Positions 1-11,894 of a stretch of 64,000 nt of DNA are shown in pieces. This stretch comes from Hysterangium stoloniferum (Eukaryota; Basidiomycota; Agaricomycetes; Hysterangiales; Hysterangiaceae). The notes under the pieces were generated by a model. That model searched no databases. It was not told where the DNA came from and saw only the letters and a list, made by a program, of their open reading frames with translations. The stretch covers positions 124,001-188,000 of the forward strand of contig WHVD01000064.1 of NCBI GenBank assembly GCA_015178975.1. The letters run 5' to 3'. The position numbers and the translations under genes were made by a program. Position 1 is the first letter of the stretch, and every line of letters begins with the position of its first letter.

Positions 1-33
1 TGCAATTTGATGAGTTTTTCTTTTCAGGCAATC

Positions 34-828
34 TGTTACGACTGGAATTCCTGCCAGACTCTGGGCACTAACTTACCCACACCCTATATGCACCAATTGT
101 CAGTTTACCAGAATTCCTGCTGGACTCTGTATGTCAGACTTGTCCACATTTGACTTCGTTATGTCATGTATCAGTCACCGGAATACCTGCCAGACTCCAT
201 CCCTGTCTATGTCTGACCTCATCCCACACATCAGTCACCAGACTCTGCTCGGAAAACCCATCATCCCTCTAACTGAGCCCCATTCCTGTTATAGTCAATG
301 ACCTGTCACAATTCGGACTCCGCTCCCGCTCCATTTCCCATTATGGTTTATGACCTGTCACAATTTGGACTCCACTCCATTCCATTCCATTCCTAACACC
401 AAATTTGGTGTTTACTTATCTCGTTTTATGTTTGCTACTTTCATTTTCATTATTACTGGATTTGGTATGTTATTCATTCCACAGTCTGGCAGATGTTGTA
501 CATACAATCCAGTCAGAAAATCAGCTTAGATTCTCCCCAGTAATCTAGTACATTTTCCACTCTAAACTCCTCTTTGAATTACACCACTCTCGCTAGTGGC
601 TCCGACGCATCTACCACTCAATCTCCAACTTATTTATCTCGACTCCCTGACCTCTTGACCCATGACCTCTTGACCCACAAACTCCGCCCAGACTCCCCGG
701 GATTCCCGTCTGCCCATTTGAAATTGGATAACATGATCTCGCAAGGGTGCAGCCTATAAGCTGAAGCCAAGTCCTATTGGATTTCCCATGGGTTTCTCCA
801 GAAACCCTCCATGTATGCACCCTTAACA
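34..828 (+). mobile_element. Solo LTR, family A (copy 1)
   Basis: LTR of a Ty3/gypsy element left after loss of the internal region. It starts TGTTACGACTGG and ends CCTTAACA, and is flanked by the exact 5-bp duplication CAATC (29-33 and 829-833). The length (795 bp) matches the other A copies. It lies inside a gypsy gag fossil on the minus strand. Confidence 0.9.
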
Positions 829-2060
829 CAATCCCTCGCTGAATGGCCTTTTTCTCCACATAATATACATAATCCTTCTTTAAATCTTCTGTCTCATTCA
901 GCAGGAAGTACATAATCATCCATCAGGTCCTAAAATTGACAAAGACAGTTTCACTTGAGTCAAAGGCCTAAATGTTCTTGAAGTCAAAGTTGTCAGTTTT
1001 GAAGTCGAAGGTGTTTGTGATGTCAAAGGATAAGTCAAAGGAGTCGTCAATTGTCTTCTTTCAAATCTTTGCGGAGTCGAACTTGATTCTGTTTCATGTT
1101 GTCATTCATTTTCTTGCATCCAATAATAAGAATCGAGTTGAAGGGCTGCCATTTGCAATTCAGCAAAACTTTCAGGCTGAACTTGAAGCTTTACTATTTC
1201 ATCCTTAATTTGATTTGGAAGTCCCTCATAAAATCATCATCATAAAGTGAATTCATCATATTGAGTTTGAGCAGTGAGACTTGTAAATTTAATTGAATAC
1301 TTCGCAACATGATGATGAGCTTTCATTCAAAGATTGCCGAGTTTTTCTTTGGCTTCTCCTTCTGCATCAATTTCTCCAAATTGAGCATATAATTCATCTA
1401 GAAAATCGAGATAATCCACAAGAAAAGATAGAGGTGGAATTGGAGGATTTAATAGAAAAGGTTGTCACCACTCTTGAGCTGTTTTCCAGAAATACAAAGT
1501 TACCATCATAATTTTTGAATGATCAGATTTGAATGATTTTGGTCGAGATCAAAAAACCATTTCGCAATGAGCGATAAAATTCTTTAACATTGAAGGTTCT
1601 TCTCCAGTAAACTCTTCAGGCTTATTCACTGTGATTTCAGGCTTATTCACTGTGATTTCAGGCTCCTTCAAAGACATTTGGTCCTTCAATACTTTTCTGA
1701 GCACATCTCTTGAAATGTCATAACATTGTTTCATCATCAGATGTAACAGGTTCGGGAGGTGGAGACTTGGGCAAAGGTGTTAAAGGAGATTTAGATTCTT
1801 CTTGAATTGGCAAGATCGGCTCTTCTTGAATTTCTTCGGATTCTCAAATTGAAGACATCACAGCTCTTTGAGTTTTGGTTAATGGAGAAACTGGAATTTG
1901 TGATGGCCAAATAACTCTCAGTGAAGGAATGGGGGCTACGGATTGAAGTGCTGTAGTACTTGATGCTTTGGTAGTCTCAGATCGCGTCCTGGGCTTCATC
2001 AACAGTTGATAGTTGAGATATACTGTCATGAATTGATTATTCTTCAATAAAGTTGAATAA
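829..2060 (-). mobile_element. Fossil Ty3/gypsy gag region
   Basis: Minus-strand remains of a gypsy gag. Recognisable pieces are an N-terminal capsid stretch near 1555-1640 (KPEEFTGEEP, then FIAHCEMVF) and a later stretch near 1140-1240 (DEIVKLQVQPESFAELQM followed by LDSYYW), both typical of fungal gypsy capsids. The reading frame is broken several times and no pol is seen. LTR-A copy 1 is inserted at its downstream end, so the fossil is older than that insertion. It is more diverged from the gypsy at 43.5-50.5 kb than the gag at 54.7-60.6 kb is, so it probably belongs to a separate lineage. Confidence 0.7.
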
Positions 2061-3404
2061 TATTCTATTGATCAAACTTGAAAGCCTCATTTGACAAAGT
2101 ATATATTTGCCCTGTCAATGAAGTAAGAGGCTATTACCAGTCACGAGAACTCACAAAAGTATTTGTCAAAGAAGTTACAACAAGTTAGATTATTAATATC
2201 ACTAATTTACAGATATTTCAACTGACTTCCCTTGCTCCTTTTGTGGCCCTTTTATGCTTTTCTTCGTATCATTATATTATGATCTAATAATGAAATCATT
2301 CATGATGTCAAAATGAGACATGTCAAAAGAGATTTGATGTTGTCGAATATTACCTTTGAATGTTTGTGACAATTTGTGACTTGTGATGGTTGTGACATGG
2401 ACTGACATTATTCTGCCCACTTATCCTTAGTTGAATTTTGTATTTGGACCTTTTGGATTTATACCTGAGTCCTTTACATATATCCTCTAACAAAAAACCT
2501 GATTTATCATTATATATATTTAAGGCCTGTCCATCTTAGATTTTCACAAATACTAGTGCTCCAAAGCAACTAATTCTCACAACTCTTACAGAAGTGAAGA
2601 GTAACTGGAAATAAAAAAATCACAAATAGCAATGGATTAATAGAAAGGTTAATCAGAGTCTCAACAAGGAATATAATGTGATTTGGGTAGGAATTGCAGA
2701 AGTTGACCGCGAGAGCTCAAAAGATTTCAAACTCCAACACAGCAATGGATGCCGCACACTGCTGCGAAGGTGCCGCGAAAAGTGGGCAATTGCCGCGAAC
2801 ACACATTTTGGTTTCAAACTAAAACAGAGTCATATTTTGAAAGGCAATACTCGAAATATCATGTTAAATGATATATGCTATTAGAAAAGGGCCTAATACA
2901 CCATTTTCCACATTAAACCTAAGTCTTAAAGTAAATTAACAGGCCCCTGTTGAAATATATAGTCCCTAATAGTAATATAGCTCAGTCACGTATATGTATA
3001 ACGGACTAATATATTTTGTACCTAATAGTAATATAGCTAATAAAGCAACTATTAGTTACAGTATCAGTGATTAGCTTAGGATCTTGACTCACCTCAGTCA
3101 CGTATATGTATAACGGACTGAGGTGACACTACAATGGTCAACTAGCTTATATACGCTGCAGGTCCAACCATCACCAGGCACCATCAACGATATGGTGGTG
3201 GTGTCGGGTGTCTATACCCGAGTGTTCATGATGTATACATTCCAACAGCCCCCAGTACACATATTGATATATTATGAAGAATAGGAAAGTTATATCTATT
3301 TATGCTAGTCAAATGTGTTTTTGAGGGCATTTTGAGGTGTTCGCGGCAGTCGCGGCAGTCGCGACACCTGCGCGGCACTTTCCCATGGCCCCATAACACC
3401 CTCT
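2061..3404. other. No gene recognised; AT-rich spacer with short repeats
   Basis: No coding region can be supported. The first part could include the LTR of the gypsy fossil to its left, but no clear TG...CA ends were found. Two GC-rich patches (about 2720-2810 and 3335-3385) share GCCGCGAACAC in opposite orientation and may be the ends of an unrecognised insertion. Confidence 0.5.
3090..3125. repeat. Perfect 10-bp hairpin within a 27-bp direct repeat
   Basis: CACCTCAGTC (3090-3099) pairs perfectly with GACTGAGGTG (3116-3125) around a 16-nt loop. The loop and inner stem, starting CTCAGTCACGTATATG, occur again about 100 bp upstream near 2992-3018 without the outer stem. Function unknown. Confidence 0.7.
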
Positions 3405-3515
3405 GTGAGTACCAGCAAGTTACGTTCAAACTTATAAGCCGTACTTAGCCTCTGCCTTCTAACCACCAGATTGAAGTCCTAAAAGTAAACCCCGGAACTA
3501 CAACACAAACGTGAC

Positions 3516-5039
3516 ATGTCTAACATCAAGCTTGGCGATGCAAGTGGCATCCAGATCGTCAATTTTGCCCCCTTCCTTGACGCAACCGATAGACAAGGTG
3601 TAGCAGATGCGATGTTAGAATCGTTTAAGGATGCCGGGTTTGTGTATCTTGTTAACCATCCATTACCAAAGAGAAAGATTGAGGCAATGTTTGAGTTGGT
3701 GAGCGGCTTAATTGATGTTGTGCATTGATGTAGGCTAGTGCTCAAGCCAGCTTTATTGTATGCTGACAGTCAAAGAAATTCTTCTCCCTTCCAATGGAGA
3801 CCAAAATGCTTGCGCCACACCCGCCATCTGGAACACACCACCGGGGCAAGTTGGATCTTCCCAGAGCAAGAGATTTTACAAAGGTTCTAACCTTGATTTA
3901 TAGGATATTCGAAACCAGGATTAGAGAAAGTGACGCAGCATGTCTACGATACAGAGGAGTTGGTGCGTAACCGCGCCGAGGCGCCTGACGTCAAAGAAAG
4001 CTTTGAATGCGGACGGGAAGTGTCTCTGGAAATGCCTAACATATGGCTTCCAGAAGGCGTGCTCCCTGGGTTTAAAGAAATATGTCTCGATTTTTATTGG
4101 GTACGTCACCATAGTTCTGGTAATCACGGAGAGATTTGGGATTGAGGTTGACTTCCCTATGAAGACATGCAACGAAGTTGAACTTGTTATCTTGAAGGCA
4201 TTGGCCCTCGGCTTTCACTTATCAGAAGACTATTTCACCTCTGTTCATATGAAATCGGATAATCAGCTTCGTCTTTTGCACTACCCAAGGTGCTTATCCC
4301 TCCGCCAACACTAACTATACCATATCGCTAATCATGTTTCAGCGTTCCCGCTGAATCTCTCGAAAAAGGAGAAATCACCAGGATCGGTGCTCACTCCGAT
4401 TTCGCGAGTATAACTCTATTGTTGCAAGACGAGGTGGGCGGCTTAGAAATCGAGGATCCTAAGAATCCTGGTATCTTTAAAGTGGGGTGCCGTACCTCTT
4501 TATACACCAATAGTTGTCTAATGAACTGCAGCCGGCCCCATATGTCGAGGGAGCCCTTATTGTAAATGCTGGAGATTTCATGATGCGTTGTACGTACTCC
4601 TTTGGGTTCCTCGGATATTCAGTTTGCTGACGTTTTGTGACTAGGGTCGAACGATATCATTAGGAGTACTGTGCACCGTGTTCGCGCCCCACCAGGGAAG
4701 GTAAATGAGAATGGTATGACCCCAGAACGATATTCTATTCCCTACGTAAGTCACAATCAAACACCATACTTAAAACAATTGTTGATTCATCTACTACTGG
4801 AAGTTCTGTGCAGCGGTGACTGTTTTTTTCTAACGGATGATAATATTCCACTTACTTGATATGTCTAGGATCATTCCACTGTTGTTGACTGCGTACCTGG
4901 AACTTGGTCAGAGGCAAATCCAAAGAAATACGAGCCTTTATCTGTATTTGTCGCCTATATCTACCCATATATTTGCTAACAGGTACATCTCTTATAGGCA
5001 GGCGAATATATCATGAAGCGGGTGGCGGCACTCTACTGA
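3516..5039 (+). CDS. 2-oxoglutarate/Fe(II)-dependent oxygenase, isopenicillin N synthase-like (copy 1)
   Basis: Ten exons give an uninterrupted 341-residue protein: 3516-3698, 3770-3845, 3904-4100, 4147-4289, 4343-4481, 4532-4589, 4645-4745, 4804-4815, 4869-4943, 4998-5039. The start MSNIKLGD opens the N-terminal DIOX_N-like region (VNFAPFLDATDR, then FKDAGFVYLVNHPLP). The C-terminal jelly roll has the iron-binding HxD in GAHSDFASITLLLQDEVGGL, the distal His in VHRVRAP, and the 2-oxoglutarate Arg in RYSIPY. Length and residue spacing fit soluble fungal non-haem oxygenases. The substrate cannot be told from sequence. Odd features are a GC-AG intron (donor GCAAGT at 3846) and a 12-nt exon coding FCAA. 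A near-identical gene lies in inverted orientation at 14611-16134. Confidence 0.9.
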
Positions 5040-5753
5040 AACGGTTTTAACGTGAGCCTTGCATAAATCCATGAGTCTATTTAAACGATAGTTGGCTGGA
5101 TGGACGCCGCGTATTTCTTGTACTTGTAGATCACCTTATCGCAAATCGATTACCTTAACCATCATCATAATTGTTCAATAACTAAAAATAGCGAATGACT
5201 CATTGTCTAATTTTCGTGACAGCCAGTATTAGCGTTGCCTGCAGCCTGGGCCGCGACTCGACTTTGATTTCAGCTGTAACGTCATGTTCATTCACGAAGA
5301 AAACAGGAGATTAACCATTGTTCTCTCAGCGCTCCTAGCACTTCAAAAACGGCCCGGTGTTATGATTAAAACTTGCATATAATAGGACAGCAAACCTTTT
5401 CAGGGAAGGGAGCGAGCGCGGTATCATTTACAGTGAATTTTCGGGAAAGGAGGGGATGGGGGGGAGAATCTAATTTTCCTCTTACTTTCTTCCATACTAT
5501 TTACATTTAAATATGCTAAATATGTGAACATGTGAATAACTACAGTAGCGTCAAATATACAATTTGCTGAGGAGCACAGCAAACCGCTTGCGTCATCAAC
5601 GGCTTGCAACGCAAATTTTTAGATATTACAACACAGCCAAAATCATCATTATAAAGGGGGTTTGGCAATACGTACGACCTGATACTCTCTATCGTACCGC
5701 TAATCGGGTTACTTCCCCATTCTATAGCATTCTGTCATTTTCGCCGTGTATCG

Positions 5754-5925
5754 ATGGAGTGTCAAGGCATTACTCCCAACGCTGACATCACCGGTAGGTT
5801 TACTCACCTATCCCCACCGCCCTTCGATGTAATCTGACGCAGAAGCCAGCTGAAAATGAGTACTTATATGCTCACATTTCTGTAGGGATCGGAAGCTTGT
5901 ACTTCTTTCGTTCCATCCATTTTGG
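5754..5925 (+). pseudogene. 5' fragment of membrane-protein gene X
   Basis: The start MECQGITPNADITG, a GTAGGT donor and an acceptor CTGTAG followed by codons ending SFVPSI match the first two exons of the gene at 11895-13190. Homology is then lost, so only the 5' end is present. It lies at the inner edge of the inverted-duplication arm; a mirrored remnant is at about 13690-13890 on the minus strand. Confidence 0.6.
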
Positions 5926-6135
5926 CACGAAGCCCGAGCGGGTAATAAATTCAGCTTACCTCGACTCGCGTCTCAAATTATGCCCAGCAGCTCGGGAATA
6001 TCTTTGAAACATTTGGATTGTTATCCATACTACATAAGTCTCCATCAGCAACCGAGAGCAAACTTGAGCATCCGGTGGCTTGGCGCGGAGATCGGTGACA
6101 CAGTCACCTCCACAGTGGATGTGGATCTCGAATGG
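5926..6135 (+). repeat. Direct repeat of about 200 bp, second copy at 10545-10750
   Basis: The segment beginning GAAGCCCGAGCGGG and ending CAGTGGATGTGGATCTC recurs in the same orientation at about 10545-10750 with scattered differences. In both places it follows a piece of gene X, so it travelled with that duplication. No coding function recognised. Confidence 0.75.
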
Positions 6136-6559
6136 AATCGCCCTGCTGGATATCATTGACCATGGTTGTGACATCGGCTTCGGGGGCTACAGGACATGTA
6201 GCCAATCATGTCCTAATCTTCCTACTGCTTCTTCCTTCCCCTATGCAACTGCGGCATAAAACAGGTATAAAGGGGGCACGATTCACGGCGATGCTAGCGA
6301 AGCAGAACAACAGGAGGCATCCTGTTGCTCTGCCCAATGAGAATCACAGTCCCTTTATAGCTGTGCTAGCCCGATGGCATCTGACAAGTCCATTAGTACT
6401 CACTCTCTATCAGGTATTTGCCTTTTGGTGGACCAGAGATCTATTGTTCCTAATAGCCGATCCACTTTATTTATCAGCTATAACTTTCTGCGATTGCGTC
6501 CCCTACCACAACAGAACTCTCTACACTAACCACAATCGTCTCTATCCTACCATGATATA

Positions 6560-7380
6560 TTGCAAACATTTGGCGGGAAAGAATAAACCAATCAGAGTTC
6601 ACACCTTCCTCAGACTGCCTTTGATCAGGAGCTGCATTGGAAAGAACACGCTATGCATGCACTATCGAGAGGTATGGCATGGGTGATGCAATTCCGAAGG
6701 CTACCCAAGCCCAGCTCCGGTATGCCATCCAAACACATTAGACGTTTATATAACGCTATAGCCATTCCACAAATGTTTTACTCGGCCGACATCTGGTTTT
6801 CCCCCATCTGCCAGAAACCGGGTTACAAAAGGCCACGCGGCGACCGGATCGATTAGCATTGCGTCCAAGCTAGAGTCCAAAGGGCGACTGCCTTTGTAGA
6901 CCACGGGTGCAATGAGAACAACGGCCACTGGCATGCTCAATGCTCACGCTGACATGTTACCCATCCAAGAGCTGTTCAGTGCGCTCGATTTTGACCCGAG
7001 AAAGAAGTAGAGACAACAAGACGTCCTCTATCCCAGAGAATCAGCCTTGTAATCATTATAGCTCCAGACAAGGAAGCGGCAATTTAGAAGTGCATGGCAA
7101 TCCAGCCTGATACAACTATGCACAGACGATTCAGATTTCTAAAGGGATTGGCGGCGGCGGTGCTGTATAGGGACGGAAGCGAGGTAGCCATGCTCAACCG
7201 CCAGCTGGGACAAAGCAGTAGTGACACAGTCTACGAAGCAAAGGAAGTCAGTCTACTGGGGATAGAGCTGCTTGAAAACGAGGACGCACGGACTCGAGTT
7301 ATAATTGTTCTGGACACTCGGGCAGTAATGATGGTTCTGCCTTCAAAGATAGCTGTTGGTTCTTCGCATATGATATTTAA
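6560..7380 (+). mobile_element. LINE fragment (Tad-like): RT C-terminal part and RNase H
   Basis: About 6640-6840 encodes the region after the catalytic core of a Tad/CgT1-like LINE reverse transcriptase (ALSRGMAWVMQFRRLPKP, then RRLYNAIAIPQMFYSADIWF). It continues with ASKLESK and a segment ending LNAHADMLPIQELFSAL in another frame. About 7100-7350 is an RNase H-like domain (AAVLYRDGSEVAMLNRQLG, DTVYEAKEVSLLGIELL). The frame changes at least twice, and there is no RT catalytic core, endonuclease or poly(A) tail, so this is a dead 3' piece. Confidence 0.75.
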
Positions 7381-7610
7381 TTCTTACAAAAAATGGCCGC
7401 GATCTATGTTATACGCATCAAAATTTCCTAAATTTTTATGGTCCATTGTGGTAAAAAAACAATGGTGTACCTTAAGAATCAAAGCCGTTCCCACGTGAAA
7501 GACAGACAAACGCCTCTTGAATGCATCACTGGAGAGAAACCGAATTTGTCGCATTTTGTGTATATTCGGAGTTTTTGTTAGGTAGCAATTCCTAAGCAAA
7601 AACAACAAAA
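7381..7610 (+). mobile_element. Fossil Ty1/copia integrase fragment
   Basis: Codons read MLYASKFPKFLWSIVVKKQ and then a short linker, the pattern of the copia integrase core (A/L-A-S-x-L-P-x-F-L-W). The rest is too decayed to follow. A related scrap is on the minus strand at about 20990-21080. Confidence 0.6.
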
Positions 7611-7848
7611 ATGGGACTCACATTCCACATGGTAGGATATGAATCTTACTCTTTGTATAATATTGATGACGATAATGACATTACATCTTCATGAAATATT
7701 ACATCTTGTACCTTTTCGATTCACCTGGATCCAAAATACCAAATCAAATTGGTAAAGTAATTGAGCATTGTCAAAGACTCACGCGCCTCCATCAGAGACC
7801 ATGGACAAATTAATTTGTCCAAGACGTCTAGTAAGAAAAAGTGTCTCA

Positions 7849-7983
7849 GCGATTTTATCGACGCTGAGAGTACGTAGTCATATTTTTTTCTCTTTATTTC
7901 AAATTCTAACTCATTATGTATATTTAGTACTAAAACTGCTATTAGGTAGGTAGTGTACAATCGATTTTATCGACGCTGAGATA
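7849..7983. repeat. Palindrome with a second copy of its core 108 bp downstream
   Basis: TCTCAGCG and CGCTGAGA form an 8-bp inverted repeat around 7849-7875, and the core CGATTTTATCGACGCTGAG recurs at about 7963-7981. Part of the core (CGATTTTATCG) is itself palindromic. It could be the ends of a tiny element; nothing else supports that. Confidence 0.5.
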
Positions 7984-9805
7984 CAAAAGCTATTATTATA
8001 ACTAACTATGTACATGTAGTATTTACATTGAAATTTTTTTTTTTCGGAGGTAGACAACGATCAAACGCGACTAACAACGTGTGCGCTGATGCCGTACACA
8101 ACCCTCCCAGGAAGAAATGCATTGACGCAGACCCAATGTGGGTACTGTGGGGCTCCACGACAAGTGCAATACCCACTAAAACTCCCTGGTGGCTTTGTGG
8201 AACTTTAACCCATGACCTCAACGGGCGGTCGGCATAACGCCAGACCAGGTTTGACGACATGTGCCACTTAGCCGTCGCACCCCACTCTTGGTTGATACGC
8301 ACCTAACATGTCTGAAAAGATGCATTATCAGAAAAAGGAACGGATGGTAAAGACAAAGGATGCTTACCTTTCGTTCATGATCATTGGTTTTTGGAGTGCC
8401 CCTGTAGTTTTGAATAGTAAGCGAAAGGAATGAACGGTCGACTCAAACGAGAGTCACCTTTTTTCTTGATGCATTGGTTGCTTCAGAGTGCTGCGGCGAA
8501 ATAAATTGATCCATTGCATGAGCTGCGAAGAACTACGTGAGTATAACATGACGACTCCTCACCTCCGGCGGTAAAGTTCGCGTTGAAGGTGAACAATAGG
8601 CGAGAATACTTCGAGCATTCCATCGCCCCAGTGTGAACTTGATTGAGGAAACGCCATGCCAACATATAATAAATAAGAACCAAACCATTAGATAAACATA
8701 GCAATGGATAGGTTTTAGTACATGGCACCGGGAGTTCATTGAGGTGAGCGCCAACTGGAGAAGTGTTCCATGAGCGCGACATATCCGCAGACTGTGCGGC
8801 GTACGTGCATAAAGAATGAATCAGCGGCTTGAGGGAACTTGGGGGGATGTGGGGGGATGTGGTAAAGGAGCGGTACTGGAGTTAATCGCTAGTGACTGGT
8901 CTTTTATACGCTGAGAGGTGCGATCATTGGTAGGCGAATTTCGGAACAATACACTGGAAACCAGGATACTTGAGAGATACGAATGACAAAGACCATTCAT
9001 TCCCTTATCCATATCACACGGACTTGGCCTTCCATCAGAACAAGTATACTTAAACGTCACAATACAAATTTCTGTATCGGTACTTGCAACCTCATGGATT
9101 TATGAATGTAAGTATAGGCGTAGATTACCTTTGGAGTCGGTATGTTCCCAGTATACAACGGCTCAGACAATGGATGACTATTTTCTTTGGGATATGCCAT
9201 GACTCAACGCGCGTTCGGAACTGACTTGCCCGCCGGAAACCTTCACATGCTCATTATGCATTGAATCCCATGACAAATTTTCCAGGAGAAAAGAAGTGAG
9301 GTCAGATATCGAGGGCTAGCACAAACGGGAGTTGTGATAGTACGAACTCAGCCGCTGCTCGTGACACGCATCAACGGGAGCTATGTGATCGGTCATAGAT
9401 GACCGTAACTCAAAGTTATTGTGCGACTCCCTTCTTGATCGTCCGCTTCCGAGTCCATGAACATATCGGGGATGCCAAGTGAGTGTGCTATACAAGCTAC
9501 ACTCCCTGATGACAATGAACGATGAGTAAGGGTGGTCTAAGAGGGGTTTAGGGTAAAAATAGTGAAGACTATTCAATGTTAACTCGCTGCCAATAGCCCC
9601 TGTAAATTTGACAGGAACAACTCGCAGATCTCAAGTAAATCATTGTCCCTTGAAGAAAATTTCGTTAATTGAGCGATGGATCGTTTGCGCAAGGAGCTCG
9701 GGATTGGACGCGAATGAAAAGATAGTGTTGGGTGGGGTGTGTACGGCAAAATATCTCATGGTAGGATATAGACGATTGGCATTGGTTTGGAAAGCGGTGT
9801 AATGG
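7984..9805. other. No gene recognised
   Basis: Moderately GC-rich, unique-looking sequence. Short open frames on both strands (for example 8006-8302 minus, 9316-9576 minus) have no family signature, no introns in consistent phase and no neighbour logic. No LTR ends or tandem arrays were seen. Confidence 0.5.
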
Positions 9806-10440
9806 TAGGGAGTAAAATCGCTGGCAGGTTTACTCACATATCCCCACCCCCCTCGATGTAATCCGATGCGGAGGCCAGGTGCAAAAACGAGTACTTGTTC
9901 ATTTGGATTTCTAGGGACCAGGGTGCGGTTGTCTGTCTATATCGCAGCCTTCACTTCTTTTGTTCCGTCCATTTTGGCTATAACGTCGAGTCAAGCCGGT
10001 GCCTCAAGCTGTTATGTATGTGCCCGAATAATTCGCGATTATCCGTGCAGCTCGTCTATCGCTCCTCGCGGCAGGCCTTGGCCTCCTCATTTAACTGCTT
10101 CGATAGAGAGCATGATTTCATCAAACATGGTTTTACTTGGCGAAAACCAATGGACATTGGGACAAACGTTGGCAATGATCCTTGTAGTACCAGGCATCTG
10201 GAGGTTCAAGCGACAACGGTGGGAGCGTCTGAGAGAACCACGCCATAACAAAGACATGGTATTGAAGCCCATATTCCAACAGAGATCTACCAGAGGCGAT
10301 AGGCCTTCACTACTTAATGACGATCACAGGGGCATTTCTCCAAGTGATTGCTAACGCAGTTGTCGGTATAGCGTCTAGTACATCGATTATTCACGAATGC
10401 ATGCTTTCTAATAGTGCAAAGGCTAACCGCCTCAGTATGT
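9806..10440 (+). pseudogene. Membrane-protein gene X, copy with internal deletion
   Basis: This matches the gene at 11895-13190 but lacks its middle. The first intron and exon 2 are present (SVYIAAFTSFVPSIL), and the coding sequence then jumps from GGCCTCCTCATTT directly to GCTTCGATAGAGAGC. Against the longer copy this removes about 670 bp holding most membrane segments. The last part (SMISSNMVLLGENQW, then LGQTLAMILVVPGIW and HNKDMVLKPIFQQ) stays readable. No start codon equivalent to the other copy is clear. Confidence 0.65.
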
Positions 10441-10840
10441 CTGTTACAAGCGCGGTTTTGCCTCCTCCCTCTTCTCCCCCCGCTTTCCCACACCAGTATA
10501 CATTATATTTCTACAGCCATACGTCAGCAATGTGTATCAAATTGAAGCCCGAGCGGGCAACAATCCAGCTTACCTCGACTCACATCTCAAATTATGCTCA
10601 GCAGCTCGGGAATACCTTTGAAACATTTGGTCCGCTACCCGTACTACATTGATCTCTGTCAGCAACCGCGAGAGCAAACTTGGGCATGTGGTGGCTTGGC
10701 GCGAGGATCGGTGACACAGTCATCTCCACAGTGGATGTGGATCTCTGGATCGATCATCCCACAACCACGGCGTAATTTCAGCGTCGTTGAAAATGATGTC
10801 CTAGATCACCTACAAGCGAGCCAGTTCGGGTGCCACGCAC

Positions 10841-10916
10841 GAAGAGCTTGGCGTCCTTTGGATCGTCACAATGAAATTATCGTCATCGTGACGATCCAAC
10901 GGACGTCAAGCTCTTC
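10841..10916. repeat. Strong hairpin, 29-bp arms
   Basis: Positions 10841-10869 and 10888-10916 are reverse complements with 2 mismatches in 29, separated by an 18-nt loop. The outer arms read GAAGAGCTTG and CAAGCTCTTC. It is single copy in the window. The sequence is not T-rich after the stem, so it does not look like a bacterial-type terminator, and the organism is a fungus. Confidence 0.8.
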
Positions 10917-10919
10917 CCA

Positions 10920-11890
10920 AAAGGTCTTGTGGTAATTTGATGCAAAAGTGCTCAAGCTCACCTTTAGGCGTGGGATCCTCCACGATGGATGAGCACTGCC
11001 AGCAGCATGTTGTGAAAGATGCAGAGCCAAGCGTACATTGAGACGAACTATCACGACCAGAGCCTTGCAGCAGGGTCAGTCAAAGGTTCAGAAGTAATAG
11101 ATGAGCCATTGTACCTCTATTTTCGTGGGTAAATCGACATTTCATCTCTCCACGAATCTGCGAGAGCCTACTTCCCAGCGCGAATGCACAACGAGAGCGA
11201 ACGCCGTCCGGCGGTGAGTGAGAGCTTGAAATGGTGGTGAAGGAGAATGAATGTGTTGTCCACGGACCATCCGAGCCGAACGAAACCGCCTGGTTTCATC
11301 ATTGTTGGAGATGGGAGACTCTCCTCTGGGTGAAGGAAATTAATCAAGGAGGCGATCTCGTGTATATGGCCGTCGATCTTCCCCCCGTCTATCAATCGTG
11401 GCCTCCATTCATGACGAGATGGATGTCAAATTCGTTGGAGCTAAAAAGAGTAGACCCAGGGAAGGACCGACGATTGATAACAGCCGCTGTCTGCGACTGC
11501 CTCCGATTACACTTTGTCAAAGATGACTGAGGGGAATAAGTGTCGGCTTGAGACCTCACTGGTAATAAATATGTCCAGCCATGAGGTGACCATGGAGGCC
11601 CATGGTACATCCTCGTTGTCCACTAATATTGTAACAAGCACAACACCTTCTGAGCTGTCAGGGTTCTGAACCAGGCAATGAAATCACATGGCGTTCATCT
11701 GGCACTTCCAATGTGTTGCAGAAGTCGCATTTGCTTCCTCCAAGTCCCCATGACTGCGCTGTTTTAATATGTTAATGTAACCTAACCAGCATTCCCATGT
11801 TAATGTATACATAAGGGAAAACCGCGATATGTACGATCATACTGAATCGGAATGCCTCCCCGTCCTAGCATTCTGCAGTTTTCGCCGTGT
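10920..11890. other. No gene recognised
   Basis: Open frames of up to 99 codons on both strands overlap each other and have no recognisable motif. No repeats or LTR ends were found. The last 60 bases are probably the 5' flank of gene X. Confidence 0.45.
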
Positions 11891-11894
11891 GTCT

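Larger units (their letters stand above)
3405..5990 (+). repeat. Left arm of a large inverted duplication
   Basis: This segment is matched in reverse complement by about 13600-16250. The match starts just upstream of the oxygenase gene (CCTCTGTGAGTA against CCTCTGTAAGTA) and runs past its stop through about 950 bp of flank, ending in the first exons of a membrane-protein gene. The arms are highly similar but not identical. The spacer is about 7.6 kb. Confidence 0.85.

Noticed and set aside
2720-3400. DNA transposon bounded by GCCGCGAACAC patches in opposite orientation
   Set aside because: The similarity is short, partly due to simple GC-rich repetition, and no target duplication or coding sequence supports it.
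8028-8300. tRNA-like or small structured RNA around a GGGTACTGTGGGGCTCCACG stretch
   Set aside because: Local pairing exists but no acceptor/anticodon/T-arm arrangement of tRNA or 5S rRNA consensus could be fitted.
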